A program made the position numbers and the translations under genes. A model generated the notes under the pieces. That model worked only from the letters and a program-made list of their open reading frames with translations. It did not search any database and was not told the DNA's origin. A stretch of 58,824 nucleotides of DNA from RGIG3102 sp964507095. GTDB taxonomy: Bacteria > Bacillota > Clostridia > Oscillospirales > Ruminococcaceae. Location of the stretch: the NCBI GenBank assembly GCA_964507095.1, contig CAZDOS010000005.1:1-58824 (forward strand), read 5' to 3'. Below are positions 9,111 through 17,687 of the stretch, piece by piece; positions within the stretch are counted from its first letter, which is position 1, and every line of letters starts with the position of its first letter.

Positions 9111-10041
9111 GGAAGAATTAAGGATACTGTTCATGGGCACTCCGGACATCTCGCGGAGATGTCTGGAACAGCTGATCAGTGACGGATACAACATAGTTGG
9201 CGCCTTCACAAGGCGGGACAAGCCTGTCGGAAGGAAGCAGGTCATGACAGCCCCTCCGGTCAAGGAGGTGGCGCTTCGGCACGGCATACCCGTGTATCAG
9301 CCGAAGACGCTCAAGGGCAAATACGGTCAGGTGATAGCGGATATTGCTCCGGATATGATCGTGGTCGTGGCTTACGGAAGGATACTTCCGAAGGACGTGA
9401 TAGATGTTCCAAGACTCGGATGCCTCAATCTCCATGTGTCCCTGCTTCCGAAGTACAGGGGAGCCGCTCCGATACAGTGGGCGGTCATCAACGGAGAGAA
9501 GCAGACGGGCGTCACCGTCATGATGATAGACGAGGGACTGGACACGGGCGACATCATCGATGTTCTTCCGATAGATATCGGAGAGGACGAGACGAGCGAG
9601 GACGTGTTCGAGAAGGTGACCGAGCGGGGCAAGATATTCCTCAGCAAGGTCATAATGGACGTCGCGCAGGGAAACTTTACAAGGACCCAGCAGGATCACT
9701 CAAAGGCCACTCTGGCGCCTCCTCTTGAGAAGGAGATGGGACTGTTCGACTTCGGTGAGGATGCCCGGACGATCCATAACAGGATAAGGGGAATGTACTC
9801 CTGGCCGTGCGCATACTTCATGTATGAGGGCAAGAAGATAAAGGTCCTCTCCAGCAGGAAGCGGGGAGAATGCAGCGAAGCTGCCGGGACCGTAATAGCG
9901 ACAAAGCCTCTCACCGTGGCTACAGGCAACGGAGCCATCCGGATGCTGACCCTTTCTCCGGAAGGCGGAAAGACGATGGACGGTACCTCATGGGCCAACG
10001 GCAGAAGGCTCAAGAAGGGAAGCGTCATAGTTACGGACTGA
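9103..10041 (+). CDS. fmt: Methionyl-tRNA formyltransferase
   Basis: Fmt transfers a formyl group from 10-formyl-tetrahydrofolate to initiator Met-tRNA. The 312 residues begin with the family's LFMGTPD block and contain the formyl-folate site LHVSLLPKYRGAAPIQWA near 111-128 with the downstream D-x-G-L-D-T-G-D-I (residues about 146-153). The C-terminal OB-type tRNA-binding domain follows. It overlaps def by 8 bases, the standard arrangement. Confidence 0.97.
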   Translation: MTKEELRILFMGTPDISRRCLEQLISDGYNIVGAFTRRDKPVGRKQVMTAPPVKEVALRHGIPVYQPKTLKGKYGQVIADIAPDMIVVVAYGRILPKDVIDVPRLGCLNLHVSLLPKYRGAAPIQWAVINGEKQTGVTVMMIDEGLDTGDIIDVLPIDIGEDETSEDVFEKVTERGKIFLSKVIMDVAQGNFTRTQQDHSKATLAPPLEKEMGLFDFGEDARTIHNRIRGMYSWPCAYFMYEGKKIKVLSSRKRGECSEAAGTVIATKPLTVATGNGAIRMLTLSPEGGKTMDGTSWANGRRLKKGSVIVTD

Positions 10042-10139
10042 CAAAATGGCCGAAGATCTCAAATTGTCTTATTATTGTCACAAATGAGGTGTTTAATTAA
10101 GACAGTAAAAGATCTTAAACGGAAGACAGGGTAAAACAA

Positions 10140-10841
10140 ATGTACAGAACATATGGTTTAACATATCAAAGCTATTATCTGATGATACTCCCGGCGATGA
10201 TATTCGCCATGTGGGCACAGGCGAAGGTGACTTCTGCGTTCAGGGAATTCTCTCGGGTCAGGACCTATTACGGCATGACCGGATATGAGGCAGCAAGAAG
10301 GGTACTGGATGCTCACGGACTGAGGAATGTCCAGATTCAGATGATACAGGGCAATCTTACGGACCATTATGATCCCAGAACGAATACCATCAGCCTGTCC
10401 CAGGACGTATACGGTGCTGCCAGCGTGGCAGCCATAGGCGTTGCGGCTCATGAAGCAGGCCACGCCGTGCAGTATGCGGAGGGATATGCGCCGATAAAGC
10501 GGAGAAATGCGATCATCCCGATCACGCAGATCGGATCGAGCCTTTCATGGCCGCTCATCCTCATAGGGCTCATCATGGGTGTCAGCTCCCTGATCAGCTT
10601 CGGAATAATTCTATTCAGCCTTGTCACGCTGTTCCAGCGGCTGACGCTGCCGGTGGAATTCGATGCCAGCAGAAGAGCGGTCGAATCTCTTGCAATGAGC
10701 GGAACGGTCACCGATGAGGAGCTTTTCGGAGTCAGAAAGGTGCTTACCGCCGCGGCTCTCACATATGTGGCTGCCCTTGCCGTATCGATGGCAAACCTTC
10801 TCAGGCTGCTCATGATGTTCGGGGGACGCAGAAGAAGATAG
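10140..10841 (+). CDS. YugP-type membrane zinc metallopeptidase
   Basis: The 233-residue protein is a membrane zinc peptidase of the YugP family. An N-terminal membrane segment (about 13-28) is followed by a cytosolic part with HEAGH at 104-108, the zinc-binding and catalytic motif, and two or three further hydrophobic segments near 130-165 and 195-225. Its substrate is unknown. The same gene commonly sits between fmt and rsmB in Clostridia. The ribosome site is weak and 98 bases separate it from fmt; I see no convincing promoter in that gap. rsmB follows after 6 bases. Confidence 0.88.
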   Translation: MYRTYGLTYQSYYLMILPAMIFAMWAQAKVTSAFREFSRVRTYYGMTGYEAARRVLDAHGLRNVQIQMIQGNLTDHYDPRTNTISLSQDVYGAASVAAIGVAAHEAGHAVQYAEGYAPIKRRNAIIPITQIGSSLSWPLILIGLIMGVSSLISFGIILFSLVTLFQRLTLPVEFDASRRAVESLAMSGTVTDEELFGVRKVLTAAALTYVAALAVSMANLLRLLMMFGGRRRR

Positions 10842-10847
10842 GACATT

Positions 10848-12176
10848 ATGGCTTTCGACAGATCCAGAAAACTTGCCGTCGATGCACTCATGGAAGTGGA
10901 AAAGAGCGCCTACTCGAACATTGCCCTGAACAGATTCCTGTCGCGGGCAGACAGCAGCGTGGACGCTCAGTTCGTCACCAGACTCTTCTACGGCACCATA
11001 GAGAGAAAAAAAACTCTTGACTACATGATATCGGTCTTCGCGGGCAGGCGTCCCGAGAAGATCGATTTGGATGTGCTGTGTATTCTCAGGGCGGGTGCAT
11101 ACCAGCTCAAATACATGGATTCGGTCCCGGACTACGCCGCCATCGATTCTTCGGTGGAGTTGTGCCGGGCATACAGAAAGAAAAGCGCAAAAGGCTTTGT
11201 CAATGCCATTCTGCGCAGGATAAGCGGATATGATATCAACAGTGCGAACTTTGCCAGCGAGGCTGACAGGGTCTGCACTGTTTATTCCGTTAACAGGGAT
11301 ATAGCGGATGTCCTTATGCGAGATCATCCGGACAGCTACGAATCGATCCTTTCCTCACTGTTTCAGACTCCGAGGTTCACCGTGGTCATAAACACGACAA
11401 AAGTGAGCGTCGATGATTATCTCAAGGCACTCACGGAGAACGGGATCTCGTACGGAAGGACAGAGATAGACAACTGCATAGAGATCGAGCTGAAGGGAGC
11501 AGTGACATCGCTTCCGGGTTACAGGGAAGGACATTTCTTCGTGCAGGGCGTTCCCAGCAGATTCGTCACGGAACTGACCGGGGCAAAAGCTGGAGACAGG
11601 GTGGTGGATCTGTGCGCCGCTCCGGGAGGAAAGAGCTTCTCGACATATATAAGGATGGAGGGAAAGGGAACGGTCATAAGCTGCGATCCGAACCCGTCCA
11701 GGCTGAAGGTGCTGAGGAACAGCCGGGAAAGACTGGGACTTGACGGTATCGAAACTGTGGTCAACAGCGGTGAGGTATATAACGAAAAGCTTGAGGGACG
11801 GGACATAGTCATCTGTGACGTGCCTTGTTCGGGCATCGGCACGATCTCTAAAAAACCTGACCTGAGATACAAGGATCTTTCCGATATCGACGGACTGTGC
11901 CGGCTTCAGCTGGACATACTCAGGACTGGGGCCGGATACTTGAAGGACGGAGGAGTCCTGGTATACTCCACATGTACCATAAATGATAGGGAGAACAGGG
12001 ATGTGGTCAGGAAGTTCCTGGCCGAAAACTGCTCGTTTTCTCTTGTGAAACCGGAAAAGGTTCCTGCCAACGGAACGGTCGAAGACTCCATGGTGACATT
12101 TCTACCCGATGAAGGATATACTGACGGATTCTTTGCCGCAGCCATGAGGAAAAAGGCCGCAGAACCGCGGATCTGA
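10848..12176 (+). CDS. rsmB: 16S rRNA (cytosine-967-C5)-methyltransferase RsmB
   Basis: RsmB methylates C967 of 16S rRNA with S-adenosylmethionine. The 442 residues have an N-terminal NusB-like RNA-binding domain (roughly 1-140) and a C-terminal methyltransferase domain with the cofactor loop DLCAAPGGKS near 255-264, the DVPCSG motif near 323-328 and the catalytic-cysteine motif STCTI near 373-377. It follows the metallopeptidase by 6 bases. Confidence 0.95.
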   Translation: MAFDRSRKLAVDALMEVEKSAYSNIALNRFLSRADSSVDAQFVTRLFYGTIERKKTLDYMISVFAGRRPEKIDLDVLCILRAGAYQLKYMDSVPDYAAIDSSVELCRAYRKKSAKGFVNAILRRISGYDINSANFASEADRVCTVYSVNRDIADVLMRDHPDSYESILSSLFQTPRFTVVINTTKVSVDDYLKALTENGISYGRTEIDNCIEIELKGAVTSLPGYREGHFFVQGVPSRFVTELTGAKAGDRVVDLCAAPGGKSFSTYIRMEGKGTVISCDPNPSRLKVLRNSRERLGLDGIETVVNSGEVYNEKLEGRDIVICDVPCSGIGTISKKPDLRYKDLSDIDGLCRLQLDILRTGAGYLKDGGVLVYSTCTINDRENRDVVRKFLAENCSFSLVKPEKVPANGTVEDSMVTFLPDEGYTDGFFAAAMRKKAAEPRI

Positions 12177-12226
12177 GATAAAAAAGACCGTTTGAGCTAT
12201 TATTAATGTATTTTTAAGCGAATATA

Positions 12227-12235
12227 TGGTACAAT
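12227..12235 (+). promoter_or_regulatory. Extended -10 promoter for rlmN
   Basis: TGGTACAAT is an extended -10 box (TG-N-TACAAT) ending 9 bases before the rlmN ATG; the -35 position has only a weak TGTATT. A start site 6-8 bases downstream would leave almost no 5' leader. Confidence 0.5.
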
Positions 12236-12244
12236 AATCAATTG

Positions 12245-13270
12245 ATGGAAAAGATAGACATAAAAAGCCTGCGGCTCGATGAGCTTCAGGACTACATCGT
12301 ATCCAGGGGCGGAAAGAAGTTCAACGGGACCCGGATATACAGATGGTTGCATCAGAAAAACGTCAACTCCTTTGATGAGATGACGGACATATCGAAGACG
12401 ATGAGGGAGACGCTCAAACAGGAGTGCGTCATCACCACCGTTTCGGTCAGAAAGAAACAGGTATCCAAGGACGGTACGATCAAGTATCTGTATCAGTTTG
12501 AGGACGGCAACTGCATCGAAACGGTCCTCATGAGATACGAGCACGGAAACAGCATATGTGTTTCCTGCCAGGTAGGATGCAGGATGGGCTGCACCTTCTG
12601 TGCGTCAACTCAGCACGGAAAGGTGAGAGACCTTACCGTCAGCGAGATACTTGAGCAGGTCTACAATACCGAGCGAGACATCGGCGAGAGGATCAGCAAC
12701 ATAGTCATGATGGGGATCGGAGAGCCCTTGGACAACTATGATACGTCAGTCAAGTTCATCAGGATGATCTCTTCCGAGGACGGAAAGAACATTAGCCAAA
12801 GGAACATCTCGCTTTCCACATGCGGGATCGTCCCAAGGATCTATGACCTGGCGAACGAGAAGCTTGGCGTAACGCTGTCGATCTCGCTGCACGCCACCAC
12901 GACCGAAAAAAGGAAGGTCACGATGCCGATAACCAATGCGTACAGCGTTGAGGAGCTCTTGAAGGCGTGCAGAGACTACACCAGGATCACAGGCAGAAGG
13001 ATATCTTTCGAGTATTCAATGATCAAGGGAGTCAATGACACCGACGATGACGCAAGGAGACTGTCAGAGCTTCTGAAGGGCATGATCAGTCACGTGAACC
13101 TGATACCGATCAACCCGGTGGACGGCTCACCGTATACTCAGAGCGACGACAGGGTCATACACGCGTTTCAGAAGAAACTGCTGGCTCTCGGCGTAAATGC
13201 AACTATAAGAAGAAGGCTGGGGCAGGACATATCGGCCGCCTGCGGACAGTTAAGAAACGAAAACAGATAA
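12245..13270 (+). CDS. rlmN: Dual-specificity 23S rRNA/tRNA adenine-C2 methyltransferase RlmN
   Basis: RlmN is a radical-SAM enzyme that methylates C2 of A2503 in 23S rRNA and of A37 in some tRNAs. The 341-residue product has the iron-sulfur cluster motif C-x3-C-x2-C in CRMGCTFC near residues 112-119 and the second catalytic cysteine near the C-terminus (SAACGQLR). No Shine-Dalgarno sequence precedes the ATG, and a TTG lies directly upstream in frame. The gene is separated from rsmB by 68 bases that hold an extended -10 box, so it may be read from a leaderless transcript. Confidence 0.96.
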   Translation: MEKIDIKSLRLDELQDYIVSRGGKKFNGTRIYRWLHQKNVNSFDEMTDISKTMRETLKQECVITTVSVRKKQVSKDGTIKYLYQFEDGNCIETVLMRYEHGNSICVSCQVGCRMGCTFCASTQHGKVRDLTVSEILEQVYNTERDIGERISNIVMMGIGEPLDNYDTSVKFIRMISSEDGKNISQRNISLSTCGIVPRIYDLANEKLGVTLSISLHATTTEKRKVTMPITNAYSVEELLKACRDYTRITGRRISFEYSMIKGVNDTDDDARRLSELLKGMISHVNLIPINPVDGSPYTQSDDRVIHAFQKKLLALGVNATIRRRLGQDISAACGQLRNENR

Positions 13271-13295
13271 CAATCAGGATAACAGATACCGGACA

Positions 13296-14021
13296 ATGAA
13301 GATCGCAGGCAAGACAGACGTGGGCTTCAAGCGCTCAGACAATCAGGACAGATATGTGGCAGGTGCCTTACACAACGGCATCAGCTTCGGTTTTGTCTGT
13401 GACGGAATGGGCGGAGCCAACGGAGGAAGCGTTGCCAGCGAGTATCTGTGCAAGACCCTGGAAGAATACATATATATCCAGAACGACAACATGAATATGG
13501 ACTGCGAGCAGACCGTGATCGATGCGATAGACATAGCCTGCTCGGACATATATAAGAAAGCGGTCTCTGATGAGAGACTGAAAGGGATGGGGACTACCAT
13601 AGCCGGAGTGGTGGTGAAGGACAATATGTGCACGGCCTTCAATGTCGGAGACAGCAGGGTGTACATATACAGGAGCGGAGTGCTCAGCCAGATCACCGAG
13701 GACCATTCGGTCGTGCGGCAGCTATACAAGCGGGGAGCCATCACTGCAGAGGAGATGGCGACACATCCACAGAAAAACCTGATCACCAGGGCTGTGGGAG
13801 TGAGGAACGATGTCGATGTCGACATCACCGAGGTAAAACTCAAAAAGGGGGACAGGATACTGTGTGCCTCCGACGGGCTTACCAATTATGTGTCAAAGGC
13901 TGACATGGAATACATCCTCTCGTCGGATAATCTCTTCGACATCCCGGGAGACTTAATAAGGAAAGCACTGATGAACATGGCCGGAGACAATATCACGGCC
14001 GTAGTCATGGAGTACATATAA
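13296..14021 (+). CDS. prpC: PP2C-type Ser/Thr phosphatase PrpC (Stp)
   Basis: This metal-dependent protein phosphatase reverses phosphorylation by the adjacent PASTA kinase. The 241 residues contain the PP2C signature positions: N-Q-D-R near 16-19, VCDGMGGANGG near 33-43, GDSRVYIYR near 116-124, DGLTNYV near 193-199 and GDNITAVV near 231-238, giving the two-metal centre. Its gene ends 11 bases before prkC and is part of the same transcript. Confidence 0.95.
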   Translation: MKIAGKTDVGFKRSDNQDRYVAGALHNGISFGFVCDGMGGANGGSVASEYLCKTLEEYIYIQNDNMNMDCEQTVIDAIDIACSDIYKKAVSDERLKGMGTTIAGVVVKDNMCTAFNVGDSRVYIYRSGVLSQITEDHSVVRQLYKRGAITAEEMATHPQKNLITRAVGVRNDVDVDITEVKLKKGDRILCASDGLTNYVSKADMEYILSSDNLFDIPGDLIRKALMNMAGDNITAVVMEYI

Positions 14022-14032
14022 AGGAGTAATTG

Positions 14033-16039
14033 ATGGACAATAGCTATATCGGAAAGACTGTCGACAACAGATATGAGGTCATATCTCTCATAGGCGTCGG
14101 CGGAATGTCGAATGTCTACAAGGCCATCGACAGAAAAACAGGAGATACTGTTGCTATAAAGTTTCTCAAGCAGGAATACTTTGAGAATGAAGAGCTGGTA
14201 AGGCGTTTCAAGAACGAAAGCAAGGCCATCTCTCTGCTTGATCATCCGAACATCATCAAGGTAATAGACGTCAACATAGATTCCGATAAAAAATACATCG
14301 TAGTCGAGTACATTGACGGAATCACCCTCAAGGAGTACATCGAAAACAGAAAGGTGCTCACTCCTCAGGAGACCATCCGGTTCACCAAGACGATACTCAA
14401 TGCGGTCGGCCACGCCCATGACAACGGGATCATACACCGAGACCTTAAGCCTCAGAACGTCATGATACTGAGAGACGGAACTCTCAAGCTGATGGATTTC
14501 GGCATAGCCAGACTTTCGACTGCCAGCCAGAAGACGATGACTGACAAGGCCATCGGTTCGGTTCACTATATCAGTCCTGAACAGGTCAGGGGCAGGGAAA
14601 GCGACGGAAGGAGCGACATCTACAGCATAGGCGTGATGATGTACGAGATGCTCACCGGAAAGCTGCCTTTTACCGGAGATACCGCCATGCGGGTGGCAAT
14701 GCGGCAGTTGAATGAAAAACCGACACCGCCTACAGACATAAACGGAGACATTCCTCAGGGGCTCGAGCAGATCACGTTGAAGGCCATGGAGAAGAAGCCC
14801 GAGAACAGGTATCAGACGACACGGGAAATGATAGCCGACATAGACCGGTTCAGGAAGGATCCGGCAATCGTGTTCCCTTACGGGATCCCGGAGGAAGAAG
14901 ACGGAGGTACACAGGTCATTCCTGTGAATGATATGACAAAAAAGACGACAAAGAAAGCAGGCATGCGGGGGCTCCTCGGCTCTATCACGAAGAAGACGAG
15001 GTCGAGCAAAAAGTCCGCAGGCAGTGCAAAGTCTTCCGGTTCCAGGAAAGGCAGCAGGAACGATTCGGAGTATTTCCCGAAATGGCTCAAGATGCTTGGC
15101 GCAACTGCACGGGCAATATTTTTTGCCTGTCTTGTAGGAGTGTTCCTGGCTTTCAAACTGAGCGACAACCCTCTTCTGACAAAGCGGGACGATGTTGCCA
15201 TGCCGAATCTTGTCGGCCTGACAGAGGATCAGCTCAAGGAGGCAGGCTACAAGTTCAAGTATAACAAGGAGTACAGCTACTCCAGTGAGTATCCCGAAGG
15301 AGTGATATTCTCGCAGAACCCTAAGCCTCCTCAGACGATCAAGGAGAACGGAACGGTCAGGCTCAAGATAAGCCAGGGACCGATGTCAAGCCAGCTCAAG
15401 GATCTGGCGGGGTATTCAAGAAGCGATGCCGAGACATATCTGTCAGGCATCGACGTGAACATATCGATCACGGTTCAGAGGAGCAACACCGTCGCCATCG
15501 GTCATGTCATTTCCACCGAACCTGAGAAAGGCACGATCGTTCAGTCCGGCGACACAGTCGTCCTGTACGTATCTTCAGGAGACGGAAGCACGAATGTCAC
15601 CAAGATGACAGTCCCTAATGTCGTAGGAGTGGAATCGCTCGAACGGGCAAGAAAGATACTTGCTGCCAACAGCCTGAGCGTGGGCACATATACCTATCAG
15701 GTCGATGCAGCGCCTCGGGGAACCATACTCAGCCAGTCGCCTGAAGCGGGCACGAGACTGATGGCAGGTCAGGGCGTATCACTGGTCATTTCACAGGGTC
15801 CGCCGCCTCCGGAGCCTCCTCATTCAAAGTCCGAGGACAGCAGTGATGTATCAAGCGGTTCATCCAGCAGCTCATCCACGCCGGTAGAGCCGTCGAGCAC
15901 TGTCGAACCGGAACCTTCAAGCGATCCGACACCGAGCTCAACGCCTGAACCGGAACCAAGCAGCGTAGATCCGGGTCCGAGCGGCGACGGAGGTGAAGGC
16001 GGCGACGAAGGCGGCAATGAGGGTGAAGGTAACGGTTGA
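14033..16039 (+). CDS. prkC: PASTA-domain Ser/Thr protein kinase PrkC (PknB family)
   Basis: This membrane kinase senses peptidoglycan fragments or lipid II and phosphorylates translation and cell-wall proteins. The 668-residue product has a cytosolic kinase domain (about 10-275) with VAIKFLK, HRDLKPQN and DFG, a basic Lys/Ser-rich linker, a single membrane segment at about 356-374, and three PASTA repeats at roughly 390-453, 454-524 and 526-590. It then ends in an unusual 78-residue tail, first Ser/Pro/Glu-rich and then Gly/Glu-rich. ATG 14033 lies 6 bases after AAGGAG; the adjacent TTG at 14030 is closer and less likely. Confidence 0.96.
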   Translation: MDNSYIGKTVDNRYEVISLIGVGGMSNVYKAIDRKTGDTVAIKFLKQEYFENEELVRRFKNESKAISLLDHPNIIKVIDVNIDSDKKYIVVEYIDGITLKEYIENRKVLTPQETIRFTKTILNAVGHAHDNGIIHRDLKPQNVMILRDGTLKLMDFGIARLSTASQKTMTDKAIGSVHYISPEQVRGRESDGRSDIYSIGVMMYEMLTGKLPFTGDTAMRVAMRQLNEKPTPPTDINGDIPQGLEQITLKAMEKKPENRYQTTREMIADIDRFRKDPAIVFPYGIPEEEDGGTQVIPVNDMTKKTTKKAGMRGLLGSITKKTRSSKKSAGSAKSSGSRKGSRNDSEYFPKWLKMLGATARAIFFACLVGVFLAFKLSDNPLLTKRDDVAMPNLVGLTEDQLKEAGYKFKYNKEYSYSSEYPEGVIFSQNPKPPQTIKENGTVRLKISQGPMSSQLKDLAGYSRSDAETYLSGIDVNISITVQRSNTVAIGHVISTEPEKGTIVQSGDTVVLYVSSGDGSTNVTKMTVPNVVGVESLERARKILAANSLSVGTYTYQVDAAPRGTILSQSPEAGTRLMAGQGVSLVISQGPPPPEPPHSKSEDSSDVSSGSSSSSSTPVEPSSTVEPEPSSDPTPSSTPEPEPSSVDPGPSGDGGEGGDEGGNEGEGNG

Positions 16040-16064
16040 GAATAATCCTAATTCATGGTGATAT

Positions 16065-16937
16065 ATGTCAGATAAAATGATCCTGAAGAGCATAGGCGGT
16101 TTCTACTATGTCAGGAGCGGTGACAGTATAATAGAATGCAAGGCAAAGGGAAAGTTCAGAAAGCTTTCCCTTTCTCCGATTGCAGGGGATATCGTCGAGA
16201 CTGAATTCGACGGCAGTACGAATGTCATCTCCTCAGTAAAGGAAAGAAGAAACTCGTTTATAAGGCCTCCCGTGGCGAACCTCGATCTGATGGTGATAGT
16301 GATTTCGACCGTCGATCCAGCTCCGAATTATCTTGTAATAGACAAGCTGTGCGCAATCGCACGGTACAAGGACGTGGATGTGGCCATGGTCGTCACAAAA
16401 TCCGATATTGCGGATTACAGGTCGGTCGTTGAAGTGTATGAAAAGGCCGGATACCGCGTGTTTGCCACCGGAGAGGATGACAGAGAGGAACTGGACAGGA
16501 TCAAGGACTATATGAAAGGCAAGCTGTGCGTCTTTTCGGGAAACAGCGGAGTGGGCAAATCAACGCTGCTCAACAAGCTGTTTCCGAATTTGAACCTTGA
16601 GACCGGAGAGACCAGCAAGAAGCTTGGAAGAGGAAAGCACACCACAAGGCGGGTGGAGATCTACGAGATAGACGGCTGCATGGTCGCAGACACACCGGGG
16701 TTCTCATCAATAGAACTGGATTTCGACAACTATATCTCCAAGGAGGACCTTCAGCACTGCTTTATCGAGTTTGAACCGTTCATCGGCAAGTGCAGGTTCG
16801 CGGACTGCGCGCATGTAGGGGAGCGAGACTGCCGGGTAAAGGATGCCGTCAGAGAGGGCAAGATCCCTTCCAGCAGGTATGAAAGCTATACTGCTCTGTA
16901 CGAAAGACAGAAGAATATCAAGGAGTGGGAACTGTGA
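16065..16937 (+). CDS. rsgA: Ribosome small-subunit GTPase RsgA
   Basis: RsgA is a circularly permuted GTPase that helps late 30S assembly. The 290-residue product has an N-terminal OB fold, the permuted order of GTPase motifs with TKSD near 107 before the P-loop GNSGVGKST near 159-167, DTPGFSS near 210, and a C-terminal zinc knuckle (C-x4-C-x-H-x5-C, in FADCAHVGERDC). It sits between prkC and thiN as in other Firmicutes, but the usual rpe between rsgA and thiN is missing. Confidence 0.95.
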   Translation: MSDKMILKSIGGFYYVRSGDSIIECKAKGKFRKLSLSPIAGDIVETEFDGSTNVISSVKERRNSFIRPPVANLDLMVIVISTVDPAPNYLVIDKLCAIARYKDVDVAMVVTKSDIADYRSVVEVYEKAGYRVFATGEDDREELDRIKDYMKGKLCVFSGNSGVGKSTLLNKLFPNLNLETGETSKKLGRGKHTTRRVEIYEIDGCMVADTPGFSSIELDFDNYISKEDLQHCFIEFEPFIGKCRFADCAHVGERDCRVKDAVREGKIPSSRYESYTALYERQKNIKEWEL

Positions 16938-17572
16938 GCGGCAGATGTGTGGTAATATGCGGCGCACCGATAGATTTTGATGCGAGAAACATGATCCGAG
17001 AAGGCGATTATGTAATGTGCGCTGACAGCGGGTGGCAGAAGGCTCGGGAAATGGGGATAGTCCCTGACATGATCGTCGGAGACTTCGACTCATCACCGGA
17101 TCCTTCGGACAGATATGACAATGTTGAGGTCCTTCCGACAGTGAAGGACGATACTGATACGCACCACATCGCAAGGCATATCATCGAAAAAGGCTTTACA
17201 GATGTGCTCCTTCTTGGCGCTGTCGGCGGGAACAGGATAGAGCATACCTTATCGAATATCTCAACGATGCTGTTTCTGGCTGAGCACGGGATCAGCGCGA
17301 CCGCCAGGACCGGCAAAAGCACGCTCATCGTCATAAAGAACGGAAAGATATGCCTCAAGGATGCGGACAGGAGATTCCTTTCGGTGTTCCCTCTGGGAGA
17401 CAGGTCAGAAGGCGTCACGATAACTGGCGCCAAATACGAGGTGGAAGATGCCGTGCTGACAAACGATTTTCCCATAGGAGTGAGCAACGAGTTCATTGGG
17501 AACGATGTCACGATAGAAGTCGAAAAAGGAAGTCTTCTGATAGTCATTACAGACCGAGACGATATTAACTGA
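16934..17572 (+). CDS. thiN: Thiamine pyrophosphokinase
   Basis: ThiN converts thiamine to thiamine pyrophosphate with ATP. The 212 residues show the family blocks CADSGWQKA near 31-39 and V-G-D-F-D-S (about 52-57, in DMIVGDFDSSP), followed by the T-D-T-x-x-A-x (KDDTDTHHIA) and LLGAVGGNRIEHTLSN segments. The start is GTG 16934, which overlaps the rsgA stop (GTGA) and lies 8 bases after AAGGAG; an upstream GTG at 16925 would sit inside that ribosome site. A good terminator follows, ending the long operon. Confidence 0.93.
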   Translation: MSGRCVVICGAPIDFDARNMIREGDYVMCADSGWQKAREMGIVPDMIVGDFDSSPDPSDRYDNVEVLPTVKDDTDTHHIARHIIEKGFTDVLLLGAVGGNRIEHTLSNISTMLFLAEHGISATARTGKSTLIVIKNGKICLKDADRRFLSVFPLGDRSEGVTITGAKYEVEDAVLTNDFPIGVSNEFIGNDVTIEVEKGSLLIVITDRDDIN

Positions 17573-17580
17573 ATATGATT

Positions 17581-17603
17581 ATCCTGCCGAAAGGCGGGAT
17601 TTT
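17581..17603 (+). terminator. Intrinsic terminator of the rlmN-thiN segment
   Basis: ATCCTGCC / GGCGGGAT form an 8-bp stem with one G-T pair and a GAAA tetraloop, followed by TTTT. Confidence 0.75.
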
Positions 17604-17633
17604 CTGCGTTCAGAGGAAAAAAGCTCATGATTG

Positions 17634-17642
17634 TGATATAAT
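17634..17642 (+). promoter_or_regulatory. Extended -10 promoter for the lone substrate-binding protein
   Basis: TGATATAAT is an extended -10 box 46 bases before the ATG; no clear -35 is seen. Confidence 0.5.
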
Positions 17643-17687
17643 TAAAATAACAAAAAGGAAGACAGGTTATCTGAAAGGAGCAAAACA

